The notes beneath the pieces are model-generated. The model saw only the letters and a program-made list of their open reading frames with translations, had not been told where the DNA came from and ran no database searches. From an uncultured Flavonifractor sp. (lineage in GTDB: Bacteria > Bacillota > Clostridia > Oscillospirales > Oscillospiraceae), in assembly GCF_944383115.1 (NCBI RefSeq), contig NZ_CALWOJ010000012.1, positions 1 to 36,544 of the forward strand: a DNA stretch of 36,544 nucleotides. The letters are read 5' to 3'. This document shows positions 21,609 through 31,026 of the stretch, piece after piece. Made by a program: the position numbers and the translations under genes. The stretch's first letter is position 1. Each line of letters opens with the position of its first letter.

Positions 21609-23603
21609 ATGCGGAAAAATAAATTATCTCACCTGGTGGAACCCAGCCTGAGATTATACTTCATCTGTTTGATCCTGTTCGCCGCCGTTACCGCCTTCTT
21701 TTCCATCCCCGCCGCGGTGGCGGAGCTGGCGGTGGTGGTCATTCTCTACCTCTATTTCCGCCGCAGCAACGCCCTGCGGCAGAAAGAGATCCTGAAATAC
21801 ATCGAAAATGTGACCTGCAATATGGACTCGGCCACCAAGGACACCATGGTGAACGCGCCGCTGCCTATGGTCATTTTCCGGCCGGAAAACGACGAGGTCA
21901 TCTGGTCCAACGACCGCTTTTTGCAGATCACCGGGGAGCGGGAGCATCTCTTTGACACCAAGATCACCGCGGCGGTGCCCGACTTCTCCTCCCGCTGGCT
22001 GATGGAGGGCAAGACCCAGTGCCCCACCGAAGTGCCTATCGCAGACCGGCGCTTTTTGGTGTTCGGCCATCTGGTCCGCACCCAGGACCAGGGGGCCCGG
22101 GGCTATCTGGCCACCACCTACTGGGTGGATGTCACCGACTTTGCCCTGGTACGGGACGAGTATTACGCCACCCGCCCCGTGGTGGCCATCCTGACGGTGG
22201 ACAACTACGAGGAGCTGATGAAGGGCGCCAACGACAGCGCCAAGTCGGCCATGCGCAGTGAGATCGACGATCGGCTTGCCCAGTGGGTGGCCCCCGCTCA
22301 GGGCGTATTTACCCGGTACGAGCGGGACCGCTACCTCTTCCTCTTTGAGGAGCGGTTCCTGGCCCAGTTCCAGGAGGGCAAGTTCTCCATCCTGGACTCC
22401 GTGCGCCAGGTGACCAGTCCCTCGGGCATCCAGGCCACCCTGTCCATCGGCATCGGCAAGGACGGGGACAGTCTGGGCGATTTGTTCCAGTACGCCGCGC
22501 TGTCGGTGGAGATGGCCCTCTCCCGTGGCGGCGACCAGGTAGTGGTCAAAAACAAGTTCAATTTTGAGTTCTTCGGCGGGCGTACCAAGGAGCTGGAGAA
22601 GCGCACCAAGGTGAAGAGCCGTGTCATGGCCAACGCCCTGGGCGAGCTGATGGCCGACGCCTCTATGGTGTTCGTTATGGGCCACAAGTACCCCGATCTG
22701 GACTGTATCGGCGCCGCCGCCGGCGTGTGCGCGATGGCCCGGAAGAAGGGTACTCCCGTCCACATCGTCAAGGAGCCGGGGGTCAACCCGTCCAGCGAGA
22801 TGAGCGACCGGCTGGCCCAGGTCCCCGAGTACAGGGACGTGTTCCTCACCCCCCAGGACGCCATCCTGCTGGCCGACTCCAACTGTCTGCTGGTGGTGGT
22901 GGACACCAACCGCCCCGAGCAGGTGGTAAGTCAGGATCTGCTGGAGGCCGTCCACAAGGTGGCGGTCATCGACCACCACCGCCGCGCCTCCTCCTATATC
23001 GCCGACGCCGCCCTCAATTTCCACGAGCCCTACGCCTCCTCCGCCAGCGAGCTGGTCACCGAGCTGTCCCAGTACCTGCTGGAGCCGGCCGACCTTTTGA
23101 AGATCGAGGCGGAGGCCCTGCTGGCCGGCATGGTGCTGGACACCAAACAATTCACCATGCGCACCGGCAGCCGCACCTTTGAGGCGGCGGCCTTCCTGCG
23201 CCGCTCCGGCGCCGACACCGGCGACGTGAAGAAGCTGTTCCAGAACGATCTGGACGGCACCATCGCCAAGTACGACATCATCCAGACCGCCCGGATGTAC
23301 AAGGACGGCATTGCCGTGGCCCGGGTGGATCACACCGTGGGCCGCATCACCGCCGCCCAGGCCGCCGACGAGCTGCTGAACATCTCGGGCATCGACACCT
23401 CCTTCGTCCTCTTCCCCGATCAGGAGGGGCGGGTCATCCTGTCCGCCCGGAGCATGGGGGATGTGAACGTGCAGGTGGTGCTGGAGAAGCTGGGAGGCGG
23501 CGGCAACGCCGCCACCGCCGGCGCCCAGGTCCCCGGCAAGACCGTGGACGAGGTGACCAAGCTGCTCCTCCAGGCCATTGACCAGTATCTTGAAGATGAA
23601 TAA
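21609..23603 (+). CDS. gdpP: cyclic-di-AMP phosphodiesterase GdpP
   Basis: 664 residues, the standard architecture of the GdpP/YybT family that hydrolyses c-di-AMP at the membrane. Two membrane helices (about 15-50) are followed by a PAS-like sensor (about 70-150), a degenerate GGDEF domain (about 165-310, no GGDEF motif) and a DHH-DHHA1 phosphodiesterase (about 340-664). Catalytic signatures visible are VMGHKYPDLDCIGAAAG, VVVDTNRP and VIDHHRR. ATG 21609 follows GGGAGG by 5 nt; longer readings start without a ribosome site inside the promoter region. It is first in the conserved gdpP-rplI-dnaB order. c-di-AMP controls potassium and osmolyte balance, but no target is visible nearby. Confidence 0.95.
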   Translation: MRKNKLSHLVEPSLRLYFICLILFAAVTAFFSIPAAVAELAVVVILYLYFRRSNALRQKEILKYIENVTCNMDSATKDTMVNAPLPMVIFRPENDEVIWSNDRFLQITGEREHLFDTKITAAVPDFSSRWLMEGKTQCPTEVPIADRRFLVFGHLVRTQDQGARGYLATTYWVDVTDFALVRDEYYATRPVVAILTVDNYEELMKGANDSAKSAMRSEIDDRLAQWVAPAQGVFTRYERDRYLFLFEERFLAQFQEGKFSILDSVRQVTSPSGIQATLSIGIGKDGDSLGDLFQYAALSVEMALSRGGDQVVVKNKFNFEFFGGRTKELEKRTKVKSRVMANALGELMADASMVFVMGHKYPDLDCIGAAAGVCAMARKKGTPVHIVKEPGVNPSSEMSDRLAQVPEYRDVFLTPQDAILLADSNCLLVVVDTNRPEQVVSQDLLEAVHKVAVIDHHRRASSYIADAALNFHEPYASSASELVTELSQYLLEPADLLKIEAEALLAGMVLDTKQFTMRTGSRTFEAAAFLRRSGADTGDVKKLFQNDLDGTIAKYDIIQTARMYKDGIAVARVDHTVGRITAAQAADELLNISGIDTSFVLFPDQEGRVILSARSMGDVNVQVVLEKLGGGGNAATAGAQVPGKTVDEVTKLLLQAIDQYLEDE

Positions 23604-23777
23604 CCGGGAAGCGCGAAGACGCCCGGGAGCAGGGCAGCAGCGAACCGCGCAGACGAAAAAGCAGGCGACGGGCAAAGCCCGGAGCGGCATTTTTCGCGGA
23701 GCGGTAAGCAGCTGCCCGTCGCGGAGGGCGTGCAGCGTGACAACATCGAATCGTGAATCCAGAAAGGACGAATGACC
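23604..23777 (+). other. structured spacer / rplI leader
   Basis: 174 nt between gdpP and rplI. CCGGG (23604-23608) can pair with CCCGG (23622-23626). A long-range 9-bp stem GCGACGGGC (23665-23673) pairs with GCCCGTCGC (23714-23722). A competing stem uses GCTGC (23711-23715) and GCAGC (23732-23736). An in-frame 59-codon reading from 23596 overlaps the gdpP end, lacks a ribosome site and has an unnatural composition, so I treat this as leader RNA and not a gene. Confidence 0.5.
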
Positions 23778-24224
23778 ATGAAAGTGATTTTGCAGCAGGA
23801 CGTGAAGGGCCAGGGCAAGAAGGGCCAGATGATCGAGGCCAGCGACGGCTACGCCCGTAACTTCCTCCTTCCCCGCAAGCTGGCGGTTCTGGCCACCGCG
23901 GAGAATATCAACACCATGAAGATGCAGGAGAAGGCCAAGGCCGCCCAGATGGCCGCCGAGAAGGCGGAGGCCGAGGCCACCGCCGCCAAGCTGAAAGAGC
24001 TTTCCGTCAAGGTGGTGGCCAAGGCGGGCAACGGCGGGCGGCTCTTCGGCGCCGTTACCACCAAGGAGATTGCCGACGCCCTCTCCGCCCAGCACGGCAT
24101 CAACATCCAGAAGACCAAGATCGTCCAGGAGGAGCCCATCAAGGCCTTCGGCACCTACGAGCTGAAGGTGAAGCTGGGCTACGAGGTCACCGGCACTCTG
24201 AAGGTAGTGGTGGCCGAGGCCTAA
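23778..24224 (+). CDS. rplI: 50S ribosomal protein L9
   Basis: 148 residues, standard length. Binds 23S rRNA near the L1 stalk base. The N-terminal domain signature MKVILQQDVKGQGKKGQMIEASDGYARNFLLPRKLA is clear, followed by a long Ala/Lys/Glu-rich connecting helix (about 40-75) and the C-terminal domain containing RLFGAVTTKEIADAL. Start at 23778 follows AAAGGA by 9 nt; an ATG two codons earlier would sit only 3 nt from the ribosome site. The position between gdpP and dnaB is conserved in Firmicutes. Confidence 0.97.
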   Translation: MKVILQQDVKGQGKKGQMIEASDGYARNFLLPRKLAVLATAENINTMKMQEKAKAAQMAAEKAEAEATAAKLKELSVKVVAKAGNGGRLFGAVTTKEIADALSAQHGINIQKTKIVQEEPIKAFGTYELKVKLGYEVTGTLKVVVAEA

Positions 24225-24226
24225 GA

Positions 24227-24364
24227 GTATCTAGGGGGTATCCCATACCCCCTAGATACAAAACCGCCGCGCTGCGTTGCGGCACAACGGTTTTGATACC
24301 CCCGGTTTCGCGCCCCGCGGCGCGGGTCGAGGTGTTTTCCGGAGAAGTGAATTCCCCGGAAAAC
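24227..24364 (+). other. rplI-dnaB spacer with four hairpins and competing pairings
   Basis: H1: GTATCTAGGGGGTAT (24227-24241) pairs perfectly with its complement at 24245-24259 around loop CCC. H2: AAAACCG-CCGC (24260-24270) pairs with GCGG and CGGTTTT (up to 24294). H3: CGCGCC with GGCGCG (24309-24324). H4: GTTTTCCGG (24334-24342) with CCGGAAAAC (24356-24364). GGGGGTATC inside the left arm of H1 (24234-24242) can pair instead with GATACCCCC (24295-24303), enclosing H2. None has a good T-tract. No gene is visible. Confidence 0.6.
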
Positions 24365-24404
24365 AGATTATGAACAGAGGCATATGTAGGGGAGGTGAAG
24401 GAAC

Positions 24405-25757
24405 ATGGCAACCGAAGAGGAACTGCTGCTGCGGCAGATGCCCCACAGCGTGGAGGCCGAGCAGAGCGTGCTGGGCGCCATGCTCATCGACGCCCGGTGC
24501 GTACCCGATGTGATCGAGGAGCTGAAGCCTGAGGACTTCTACCTGCGCACCAACCGGGAGATCTACGAGACCATCTACTCCATGTTCAACTTCTCCCTCA
24601 CCATCGACCCGGTGACCGTGCTGGACCATATGCGCCAGAACGGGGTATACGACGAGAACACCTCCCGCAACTACATCCTCCAGCTGATGGAGGTCACACC
24701 AACCGCGGCCAACGTGAAGGAGTATGTGTCCATTGTCAAGGACAAGGCCCTGCTCCGCCGCATTGCCGAGACGGCTGGGGATCTCACCGCCCTGGTGCAG
24801 GAGGGCACCGGCACCGGTCAGGAGGTGCTGGAGGCCGCCGAGCAGCGGATCTACGCCATCCGCCAGGGCCGCTCATCCCAGGGGCTGACCCACATCTCCA
24901 GCGTCATCCTCAATGTGTATGAGCGTTTGAACGAACTGGCCCTCAGCGACCAGGCGGTACCCGGGCTGTCCACCGGTCTGCCCGACGTGGATCTGGCCAT
25001 CTCCGGCCTGAACAAGTCCGACCTGATCCTGCTGGCCGCCCGGCCCGGCATGGGCAAGACCTCCTTCGCCCTGAATATGCTGCTCCACGCCGGCAAGTTC
25101 TCCGGCAAAACGGTGGTCTTTTTCTCCCTGGAAATGAGCCGGGAGCAGCTGGCCATGCGCCTCATCTCCGGCGAGGCCTTCGTGGACAACAAGAAGCTGG
25201 TCACCGGCAAGCTGGGGGAGGAGGACTGGTCCAAGATCGCCGCCGCCTCGGCGGCCCTCAACCAGACCCAGATCCTCATTGACGACAACCCCGCCCTCTC
25301 TGTGGCCGACATGAACGCCAAGTGCCGCCGGGTGGATAATCTGGGGCTGGTGGTCATAGACTACCTCCAGCTCATGACCTCCGCCGGCGGGCCGCAGCGC
25401 AGCGGCGACAACCGCCAGCAGATCGTCTCCGACATCTCCCGTGCCCTGAAAATCATGGCCAAGGAGCTGAATGTGCCGGTGGTCTGTCTGTCCCAGCTGT
25501 CCCGTGGTCCTGAGAGCCGCCAGAACAAGCGGCCCATGCTGTCCGACCTGCGTGAGTCGGGCGCCATCGAGCAGGACGCCGATATCGTCATGTTCCTCTA
25601 CCGGGACGACTACTATAACGAGGACAGCGAAAACCACAACCTGGCCGAGTGCATCATCGCCAAGAACCGCCACGGCGAGACCGGCACGGTGGAGCTGCAG
25701 TGGCTGCCTGAGTACACCACCTTCTCCTCCATCGACCGGCGGCACCAGGAATATTAA
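24405..25757 (+). CDS. dnaB: replicative DNA helicase DnaB
   Basis: 450 residues, full length. Hexameric 5'-3' helicase at the replication fork. The N-terminal domain begins MPHSVEAEQSVLGAML; the RecA-like ATPase has Walker A ARPGMGKTS at 212-220, Walker B LVVIDYLQLM and the arginine-finger region SQLSRGPESRQNKRPMLSDLRESG, typical of DnaB. No intein is present. GGGAGGTGAAGG lies a few nt upstream of the ATG. tilS follows after 9 nt. Confidence 0.97.
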   Translation: MATEEELLLRQMPHSVEAEQSVLGAMLIDARCVPDVIEELKPEDFYLRTNREIYETIYSMFNFSLTIDPVTVLDHMRQNGVYDENTSRNYILQLMEVTPTAANVKEYVSIVKDKALLRRIAETAGDLTALVQEGTGTGQEVLEAAEQRIYAIRQGRSSQGLTHISSVILNVYERLNELALSDQAVPGLSTGLPDVDLAISGLNKSDLILLAARPGMGKTSFALNMLLHAGKFSGKTVVFFSLEMSREQLAMRLISGEAFVDNKKLVTGKLGEEDWSKIAAASAALNQTQILIDDNPALSVADMNAKCRRVDNLGLVVIDYLQLMTSAGGPQRSGDNRQQIVSDISRALKIMAKELNVPVVCLSQLSRGPESRQNKRPMLSDLRESGAIEQDADIVMFLYRDDYYNEDSENHNLAECIIAKNRHGETGTVELQWLPEYTTFSSIDRRHQEY

Positions 25758-25766
25758 GGAGTTCCT

Positions 25767-27128
25767 ATGCTGGAAAACGTGAAGGCCCTCACAACCGAAT
25801 ACGATATGCTGCCCCGTGGGGGCAAGGTGCTGTGCGCCGTGTCCGGCGGGGCCGACTCCATCTGCCTGCTCCACCTGCTCCACAGCCTGTCAGCTGAAGG
25901 GGGCTTCCAGGTGGCTGCCGCCCACTACCACCACGGGATGCGGGGGGCGGCCGCCGATGCCGACGCCGCCTTTGTGGAACACTTCTGCAAAGAGCGGGAC
26001 ATCCCCTGCGTGGTGGAGCGGGGCGACGTGTACGGCGAAGCCGCCCGCCGGGGCCTGGGGGTGGAGGAGACCGGCCGGGAACTGCGGTACGAATTCCTCT
26101 GCCGGACGGCGGAACAGCTGGGCTGCAACCGCATCGCCACCGCCCACAACGCCGACGACAATCTGGAGACCCTGCTGCTCCACCTGATCCGGGGGGCGGG
26201 CCTTCACGGCCTGGCGGGCATCCCGCCCCGGCGTGGGGATCTGGTGCGGCCCCTGCTCACCACCCCACGGGCGGACATTGAGGCCTATCTGGCGGCCCAT
26301 CACCTCTCCCATGTGGAGGACTGCACCAACACCGACGAACGTTACGCCCGCAACAAGCTGCGCCGCCAGGTGATCCCGGTGCTGCGGGAGCTGAACCCCC
26401 GGCTGACGGAGCGTTCGGTGGAGACGCTGGGCTATCTCCGCTCCGACAACGACTACCTCAACGCCCAGGCCGCTATGGCGTGCAGCCACGCCCGCTGGGC
26501 GGAGGACGACCTGGTCATCGAAGCCCGGTACATCGCCGAGCTGCCCGCCGCCATTGCCCCCCGGGCGGCCCGCCGCCTGCTGGAAATGACGGGGGACGGC
26601 AACACCGACTGTTCCGCCGCCCACCTGAAGGCGGTGGTGGACCTGGCGGTGGGAGACGACCCCTCGGCGGTGGCCTTCCTGCCCAACGGGCGGCTGGCCC
26701 AGCGGGTGTACAAGGAACTGCTCATCACCACCCAGAGCGACAACCCGGTGATGACCCCCTGCCCTCTGAACACCAACGGGGAGACCGCCCCGGAGGGCAC
26801 CAACTGGCGGTGTTCCTGCCGGGCAGTGACCTGCCCCCCCACAGAGCAGCAAAAACCCAACGCCTGGTATCTGTCCCAGGAGACCCAGGGTGCCTTGCTC
26901 CTGCGCCCCCGACAGACGGGGGACGAACTGGCCCTGCCGGGCCGGGACACCAAGACCCTGAAAAAATGGATGATAGACGAGAAAATTCCCCGTCGGGACC
27001 GGGATTCCATCCCGGTGCTGGCGGATGAACGGGGCGTGCTGGCGGCAGCCGGCCTTGGCCCCCATAGAGACCGTACGGCCCAGCCAGGCCAACCGGCCTG
27101 GGAAGTGGTATTTTGGAAAGAGGGGTAA
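25767..27128 (+). CDS. tilS: tRNA(Ile)-lysidine synthase
   Basis: 453 residues. Modifies C34 of the CAU-anticodon isoleucine tRNA to lysidine so that it reads AUA. The PP-loop motif AVSGGADS is at residues 24-31 and HYHHGMRG, TAHNADDNLET and RNKLRRQVIPVL are further family blocks. The C-terminal substrate-binding region carries LRPRQTGDELALPGRDTKTLKKWMIDEKIPRRDRDSIPVL. AAGGAG lies 6 nt before the ATG. It is followed by hpt after 6 nt, the usual tilS-hpt-ftsH order of Firmicutes. Confidence 0.95.
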   Translation: MLENVKALTTEYDMLPRGGKVLCAVSGGADSICLLHLLHSLSAEGGFQVAAAHYHHGMRGAAADADAAFVEHFCKERDIPCVVERGDVYGEAARRGLGVEETGRELRYEFLCRTAEQLGCNRIATAHNADDNLETLLLHLIRGAGLHGLAGIPPRRGDLVRPLLTTPRADIEAYLAAHHLSHVEDCTNTDERYARNKLRRQVIPVLRELNPRLTERSVETLGYLRSDNDYLNAQAAMACSHARWAEDDLVIEARYIAELPAAIAPRAARRLLEMTGDGNTDCSAAHLKAVVDLAVGDDPSAVAFLPNGRLAQRVYKELLITTQSDNPVMTPCPLNTNGETAPEGTNWRCSCRAVTCPPTEQQKPNAWYLSQETQGALLLRPRQTGDELALPGRDTKTLKKWMIDEKIPRRDRDSIPVLADERGVLAAAGLGPHRDRTAQPGQPAWEVVFWKEG

Positions 27129-27134
27129 AAAGAT

Positions 27135-27686
27135 ATGGAACATATCCTGGACAAAGACGTGGAGCGGGTCCTCTTTTCCGAGGAACAGCTGAAAACCCGG
27201 GTGGCGGAGATCGCCGCTGAGATCGACAGGGACTACGCCGGCAAGGAGCCGCTGCTGGTCAGCGTGCTGCGGGGTTCCTTCGTCTTTATGGCCGACCTGG
27301 TGCGGCAGATCCACCTGCCCTGCACCGTGGACTTTATGGCGGTGTCCTCTTACGGGACCGGCACCTCCAGCTCCGGTCAGGTCAAGATCATCAAGGACCT
27401 GTCCGAGCAGATCGAAGGCAAGGACCTGATCGTGGTGGAGGATATCCTGGACAGCGGCAATACCCTGAGCTACCTGCTGCAGATCCTCCAGGCACGGCAC
27501 CCCGCCTCGGTGCGGCTGTGTACCCTGCTGGATAAGCCCTCCCGCCGCACCAAGGAAGTGGAACTGCATTACGCCGGTTTCTCCATCCCCGACTACTTCG
27601 TGGTGGGGTATGGCCTGGACTATGCGGAGAAGTACCGCAACCTGCCTTACATAGGGGTGCTGAAGCCCTCTGTGTACGGCGGCTGA
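27135..27686 (+). CDS. hpt: hypoxanthine phosphoribosyltransferase
   Basis: 183 residues. Purine salvage enzyme that joins hypoxanthine (or guanine) to PRPP. LRGSFVFMADL (45-55), the flexible-loop SSYGT, the PRPP-binding VVEDILDSGNT (100-110) and the base-binding KPSRRT and YFVVGYGLDY segments are all present. The ribosome site is weak (GAGGGG about 8 nt from the ATG), which fits translation coupled to tilS. It lies between tilS and ftsH as in Bacillus. Confidence 0.95.
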   Translation: MEHILDKDVERVLFSEEQLKTRVAEIAAEIDRDYAGKEPLLVSVLRGSFVFMADLVRQIHLPCTVDFMAVSSYGTGTSSSGQVKIIKDLSEQIEGKDLIVVEDILDSGNTLSYLLQILQARHPASVRLCTLLDKPSRRTKEVELHYAGFSIPDYFVVGYGLDYAEKYRNLPYIGVLKPSVYGG

Positions 27687-27722
27687 TCCGTCAAATCTGC
27701 CTGGAAAGGACGTGTCTGCTCC

Positions 27723-29654
27723 TTGAAACGAAACGGAAGCCTGCGGGACGTGGGCTTTTATGTACTCATTGCTCTCTTGCTCATTGTCTCCATCTTTGTG
27801 CTGCGCGGCGGGATGAACGCGGGGGATCAGGTCACCTACGGCCAGATCCGCCGTCTGCTGGAAGAACAGCAGGTCTCCCAGGTCAAGGTGGAGGACAACA
27901 CCGTCACCCTCCGGCTGAAGGAGGCGGTGGGCGGCAAAAATACCATCACCTATGAGGTGGCCGACCCTCAGTGGTTCTACAACGATTTTAACGACCTGAT
28001 CACCCAGCAGCTGCGCCAGGGGATCATCACCGACTACGACTATCCCGCCGGGTTCCAGCCCCCCTTCTGGTTCAGCTTCCTGCCCTGGATCGCGGTGCTG
28101 GTGGTCTTTGGGCTGCTGTGGTATTTCATGTTCCTCCGCCAGACCGGCGGCGGCGGAGGCGGCGGCGCCGCCGACCGCACCGCCCGGTTTGGCCGGGCCC
28201 GCACCCGTACGGTTGCCGACGAGCAGAAAAAGGTCACCTTTGACGACGTGGCCGGCGCCGAGGAGGAGAAGGGGGAGCTTCAGGAGATCGTGGAGTTCCT
28301 CAAAGACCCCCGCCGGTTCCTGGACCTGGGCGCCCGCATCCCCAAGGGCGTGCTGCTGGTGGGCCCGCCGGGTACCGGTAAGACCCTGCTGGCCAAGGCG
28401 GTGGCCGGAGAGGCCGGGGTCCACTTCCTGTCCATCTCCGGTTCCGACTTTGTGGAGCTGTATGTGGGCGTAGGCGCCAGCCGTGTCCGGGACCTGTTCG
28501 ACCAGGCCAAGAAAAATGCTCCCGCCATCGTGTTTATCGACGAGATCGACGCCGTGGGCCGCCAGAGAGGCGCGGGCCTGGGCGGCGGCCACGACGAGCG
28601 GGAGCAGACCCTTAACCAGCTGCTGGTGGAGATGGACGGCTTCGGCAACAACGAGGGGGTGGTGGTCATGGCGGCCACCAACCGGCAGGACATCCTGGAC
28701 CCCGCTCTGCTGCGCCCCGGCCGGTTTGACCGGCAGGTCTATGTGGGCTATCCCGACATCAAGGGCCGGGAGGCCATCCTGAAAGTCCACGCCCGCAACA
28801 AGCCTCTGGGGGACGACGTGTCCCTGGCGGACCTGGCCCGGGGTACCGGCGGCTTTACCGGCGCCGATCTGGAGAACCTGATGAACGAGGCCGCCCTGCT
28901 GGCCGCCCGCCGGCACCGCCGGTTCATCTCCATGCAGGACCTGAACGAGGCGGTCATCAAGGTCATCGCCGGCCCCGAGAAGAAGAGCCGGGTGGTCATT
29001 GAGCGGGAGCGGAAGCTCACCGCCTACCATGAGGCGGGCCACGCCATCGTCATCCACGACCTGGAGAGTCAGGACCCGGTGCATCAGATCACCATCATCC
29101 CCCGTGGCATGGCGGGAGGCATGACCATCTCCCTGCCCCAGGAGGATGTGAATTTCCAGTCCCGTCAGCAGCTCACCGAGCGCATTTCCGTCTGTCTGGG
29201 CGGCCGGGCCGCCGAGCAGCTGGCCCTGGGCGACATCTCCACCGGCGCGGGCAACGACCTGCAGAAGGCCAGCGCCATTGCCCGCAACATGGTCACCCGC
29301 TACGGCATGAGCGATAAGGTGGGCAACGTGGTCTTTGATTCCGGCCACGACGAAGTGTTCATCGGCCGCTCTATGGCTCAGACCAAGAATTACTCCGAAG
29401 AGGTGGCCGCCCTCATTGACGAGGAGATCCGCGTCCTCATCGACAAGGCCTACGACCGCTGCGTGGAGATCCTCTCCGCAAGACGGCGGGAACTGGATTT
29501 TGTGGCCGACTACCTGCTCAAGTATGAAAACATGGACGGCGACACCTTCCAGTTGGTGTTCACCGACCCCGCCGCCGTCCAGCCTCCCGCCGCCTATCAG
29601 GCGGTGGAGGAGGAGACCCAGGCCGTCCAGAAGCCGAGCGATCCGGAAGCATAA
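27723..29654 (+). CDS. ftsH: ATP-dependent zinc metalloprotease FtsH
   Basis: 643 residues. Membrane-anchored AAA+ protease. One membrane helix is near 11-28, an exported domain to about 115, a second helix near 118-138, then a Gly-rich linker ([12 protein letters not shown]). The AAA domain has Walker A GPPGTGKT (214-221), Walker B FIDEID (271-276) and the second region of homology [13 protein letters not shown]. The zinc motif HEAGH is at 436-440. The start appears to be TTG at 27723, 13 nt after AAAGGA, which is a longer spacing than usual; no better in-frame start is seen. It ends at a bidirectional terminator. Confidence 0.95.
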   Translation: MKRNGSLRDVGFYVLIALLLIVSIFVLRGGMNAGDQVTYGQIRRLLEEQQVSQVKVEDNTVTLRLKEAVGGKNTITYEVADPQWFYNDFNDLITQQLRQGIITDYDYPAGFQPPFWFSFLPWIAVLVVFGLLWYFMFLRQTGGGGGGGAADRTARFGRARTRTVADEQKKVTFDDVAGAEEEKGELQEIVEFLKDPRRFLDLGARIPKGVLLVGPPGTGKTLLAKAVAGEAGVHFLSISGSDFVELYVGVGASRVRDLFDQAKKNAPAIVFIDEIDAVGRQRGAGLGGGHDEREQTLNQLLVEMDGFGNNEGVVVMAATNRQDILDPALLRPGRFDRQVYVGYPDIKGREAILKVHARNKPLGDDVSLADLARGTGGFTGADLENLMNEAALLAARRHRRFISMQDLNEAVIKVIAGPEKKSRVVIERERKLTAYHEAGHAIVIHDLESQDPVHQITIIPRGMAGGMTISLPQEDVNFQSRQQLTERISVCLGGRAAEQLALGDISTGAGNDLQKASAIARNMVTRYGMSDKVGNVVFDSGHDEVFIGRSMAQTKNYSEEVAALIDEEIRVLIDKAYDRCVEILSARRRELDFVADYLLKYENMDGDTFQLVFTDPAAVQPPAAYQAVEEETQAVQKPSDPEA

Positions 29655-29657
29655 CAA

Positions 29658-29702
29658 AACACGGTGTATGTTCCCAGGCGGAACATACACCGTGTTCTTT
29701 TT
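29658..29702. terminator. bidirectional terminator between ftsH and cinA
   Basis: A perfect 17-bp stem, AACACGGTGTATGTTCC with its complement, and a 5-nt loop, with CTTTTT on plus and TTTTG on minus. The cinA stop codon lies at its right edge. Confidence 0.93.
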
Positions 29703-30957
29703 ACTTCAGTTCCAGGCCGGTCAGATACCGCCGGGCCAGGTCAAAGCCGTGACTAGCGGCAATGTGGCGGATACGCTGGCGGCCCATGGACAAGTTCACC
29801 TTACGGACCCAGGTGCCGTCGGGGGTTGCCAGGCCGATGAACACCAGGCCCACCGGATTGCCCCGCTCGTCAGGGTCGGGCCCCGCCACCCCGGTGGTGG
29901 AGATGGCCAGATCGCACCCCAGCACCTTCCGGGCCCCCTCGGCCATAGCCCGGGCCACTTGTTCGCTGACGGCGCCGTATTGATCCAACAGGCCCTGATC
30001 CACCCCCAGCACGGTGTGCTTGACCTCGGTGGCGTAACTCACCACGCCTCCCCGGAACACGGAGGACACCCCGGCCAGATCGGTCATACGCTTGGCCACC
30101 AGTCCCCCGGTGCAGCTCTCGGCGGTACCCAGGGTAAGGCCCTTCTCCTTCAAAAGGGCAAAGACCGCCGCCTCCAGGGACGGCACATCCACCCCATACA
30201 CCAGAGGCCCGAAGTGGGCTTTCAGGTCGGCCTCCACCGGGGCGATGAGGGCGTGGGCGGTCTCATCGTCGGCAGCCTTGGCGGTGATGCGCAGCTCGCA
30301 CTCCCCCTCCTTGGCGTAGGGGGCCAGAGTGGGATTGGTCATGGCGTTCATGCGCTCCCGCAGCTGGGCCTCCATGGCCGACTCCCCGATGCCGAACAGC
30401 TTCAGGGTGCGGGAGACGATGACCCCGTCGGCCAGTTCCTTCAGATAGGGGATCACCCGGTGGGTGAACATGGCCTTGCACTCCCGGGGCGGGCCGGGCA
30501 GCATGATGACCCCCACGCCGTCTGCCTCAAACGCCACGCCGGGGGCGGTGCCCCAGTCGTTGTCCAGCACGGTGCAGCCCTCGGGCAGCATGGCCTGCTG
30601 GTAGTTGTTCTCCGTCATGGGACGGTCCGGGTGCAGCCGCCGGAAAAAGTCCTCGATCCGCCGGGCGGAGGGCGCATGGAATACCAGCTTTTTGCCAAAG
30701 CAGTCGGCCAGCACGTTTTTGGTCAGGTCGTCGCAGGTGGGGCCCAGGCCGCCGGTGGTGATGATGATGTCCGCCCGGGTTTTTGCCAGCTCCACAGCGG
30801 CGCGCAGCCGGTCCGGATTGTCTCCCACCACCGTGTGGTAGTAGACGTTGATGCCCAGGGCGCTCAGCCCCTGGGAGAGCATCTGGGCGTCGGTGTTGGC
30901 GATGTTGCCCAGCAGAAGCTCGGTACCCACCGCGATCAGTTCAGCGGTATGAGACAT
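29701..30957 (-). CDS. cinA: CinA family protein (competence/damage-inducible; NMN deamidase type)
   Basis: 418 residues. The N-terminal molybdopterin-binding-like domain (about 1-170) begins with AELIAVGTELLLGNIANTDA and contains TTGGLGPTCDDLT and MLPGPPREC. The C-terminal CinA domain (about 255-415) has LTLGTAESCTGGLVAKRMTD and STTGVAGPDPDERGNPVGLVF, the pattern of NMN deamidases. Family members recycle nicotinamide mononucleotide or other NAD by-products; the competence role is species-specific. AAAGGAAG lies 11 nt before the ATG and can form a small hairpin with CTTCC next to the start. Last gene after comM and thiI. Confidence 0.93.
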   Translation of the reverse strand: MSHTAELIAVGTELLLGNIANTDAQMLSQGLSALGINVYYHTVVGDNPDRLRAAVELAKTRADIIITTGGLGPTCDDLTKNVLADCFGKKLVFHAPSARRIEDFFRRLHPDRPMTENNYQQAMLPEGCTVLDNDWGTAPGVAFEADGVGVIMLPGPPRECKAMFTHRVIPYLKELADGVIVSRTLKLFGIGESAMEAQLRERMNAMTNPTLAPYAKEGECELRITAKAADDETAHALIAPVEADLKAHFGPLVYGVDVPSLEAAVFALLKEKGLTLGTAESCTGGLVAKRMTDLAGVSSVFRGGVVSYATEVKHTVLGVDQGLLDQYGAVSEQVARAMAEGARKVLGCDLAISTTGVAGPDPDERGNPVGLVFIGLATPDGTWVRKVNLSMGRQRIRHIAASHGFDLARRYLTGLELK

Positions 30958-30994
30958 GGGGAAGCACTTCCTTTGTTGGATTGGAAAGAGAGGA

Positions 30995-31018
30995 GGGGCC
31001 GGTCAGGTGCCCGGCCCC
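30995..31018. repeat. GC-rich intergenic palindrome, copy B
   Basis: GGGGCCGG pairs with CCGGCCCC around an 8-nt loop, between the thiI stop and the cinA start. On the minus strand it reads GTAGGGGCCGGGC, resembling copy A. Confidence 0.58.
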
Positions 31019-31026
31019 TACAACGG

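Noticed and set aside
25890..29690. A 1266-codon minus-strand open frame across tilS, hpt and ftsH
   Set aside because: Antisense shadow of three well-supported genes, caused by high GC at third positions; composition is dominated by Gly, His, Val and Gln.
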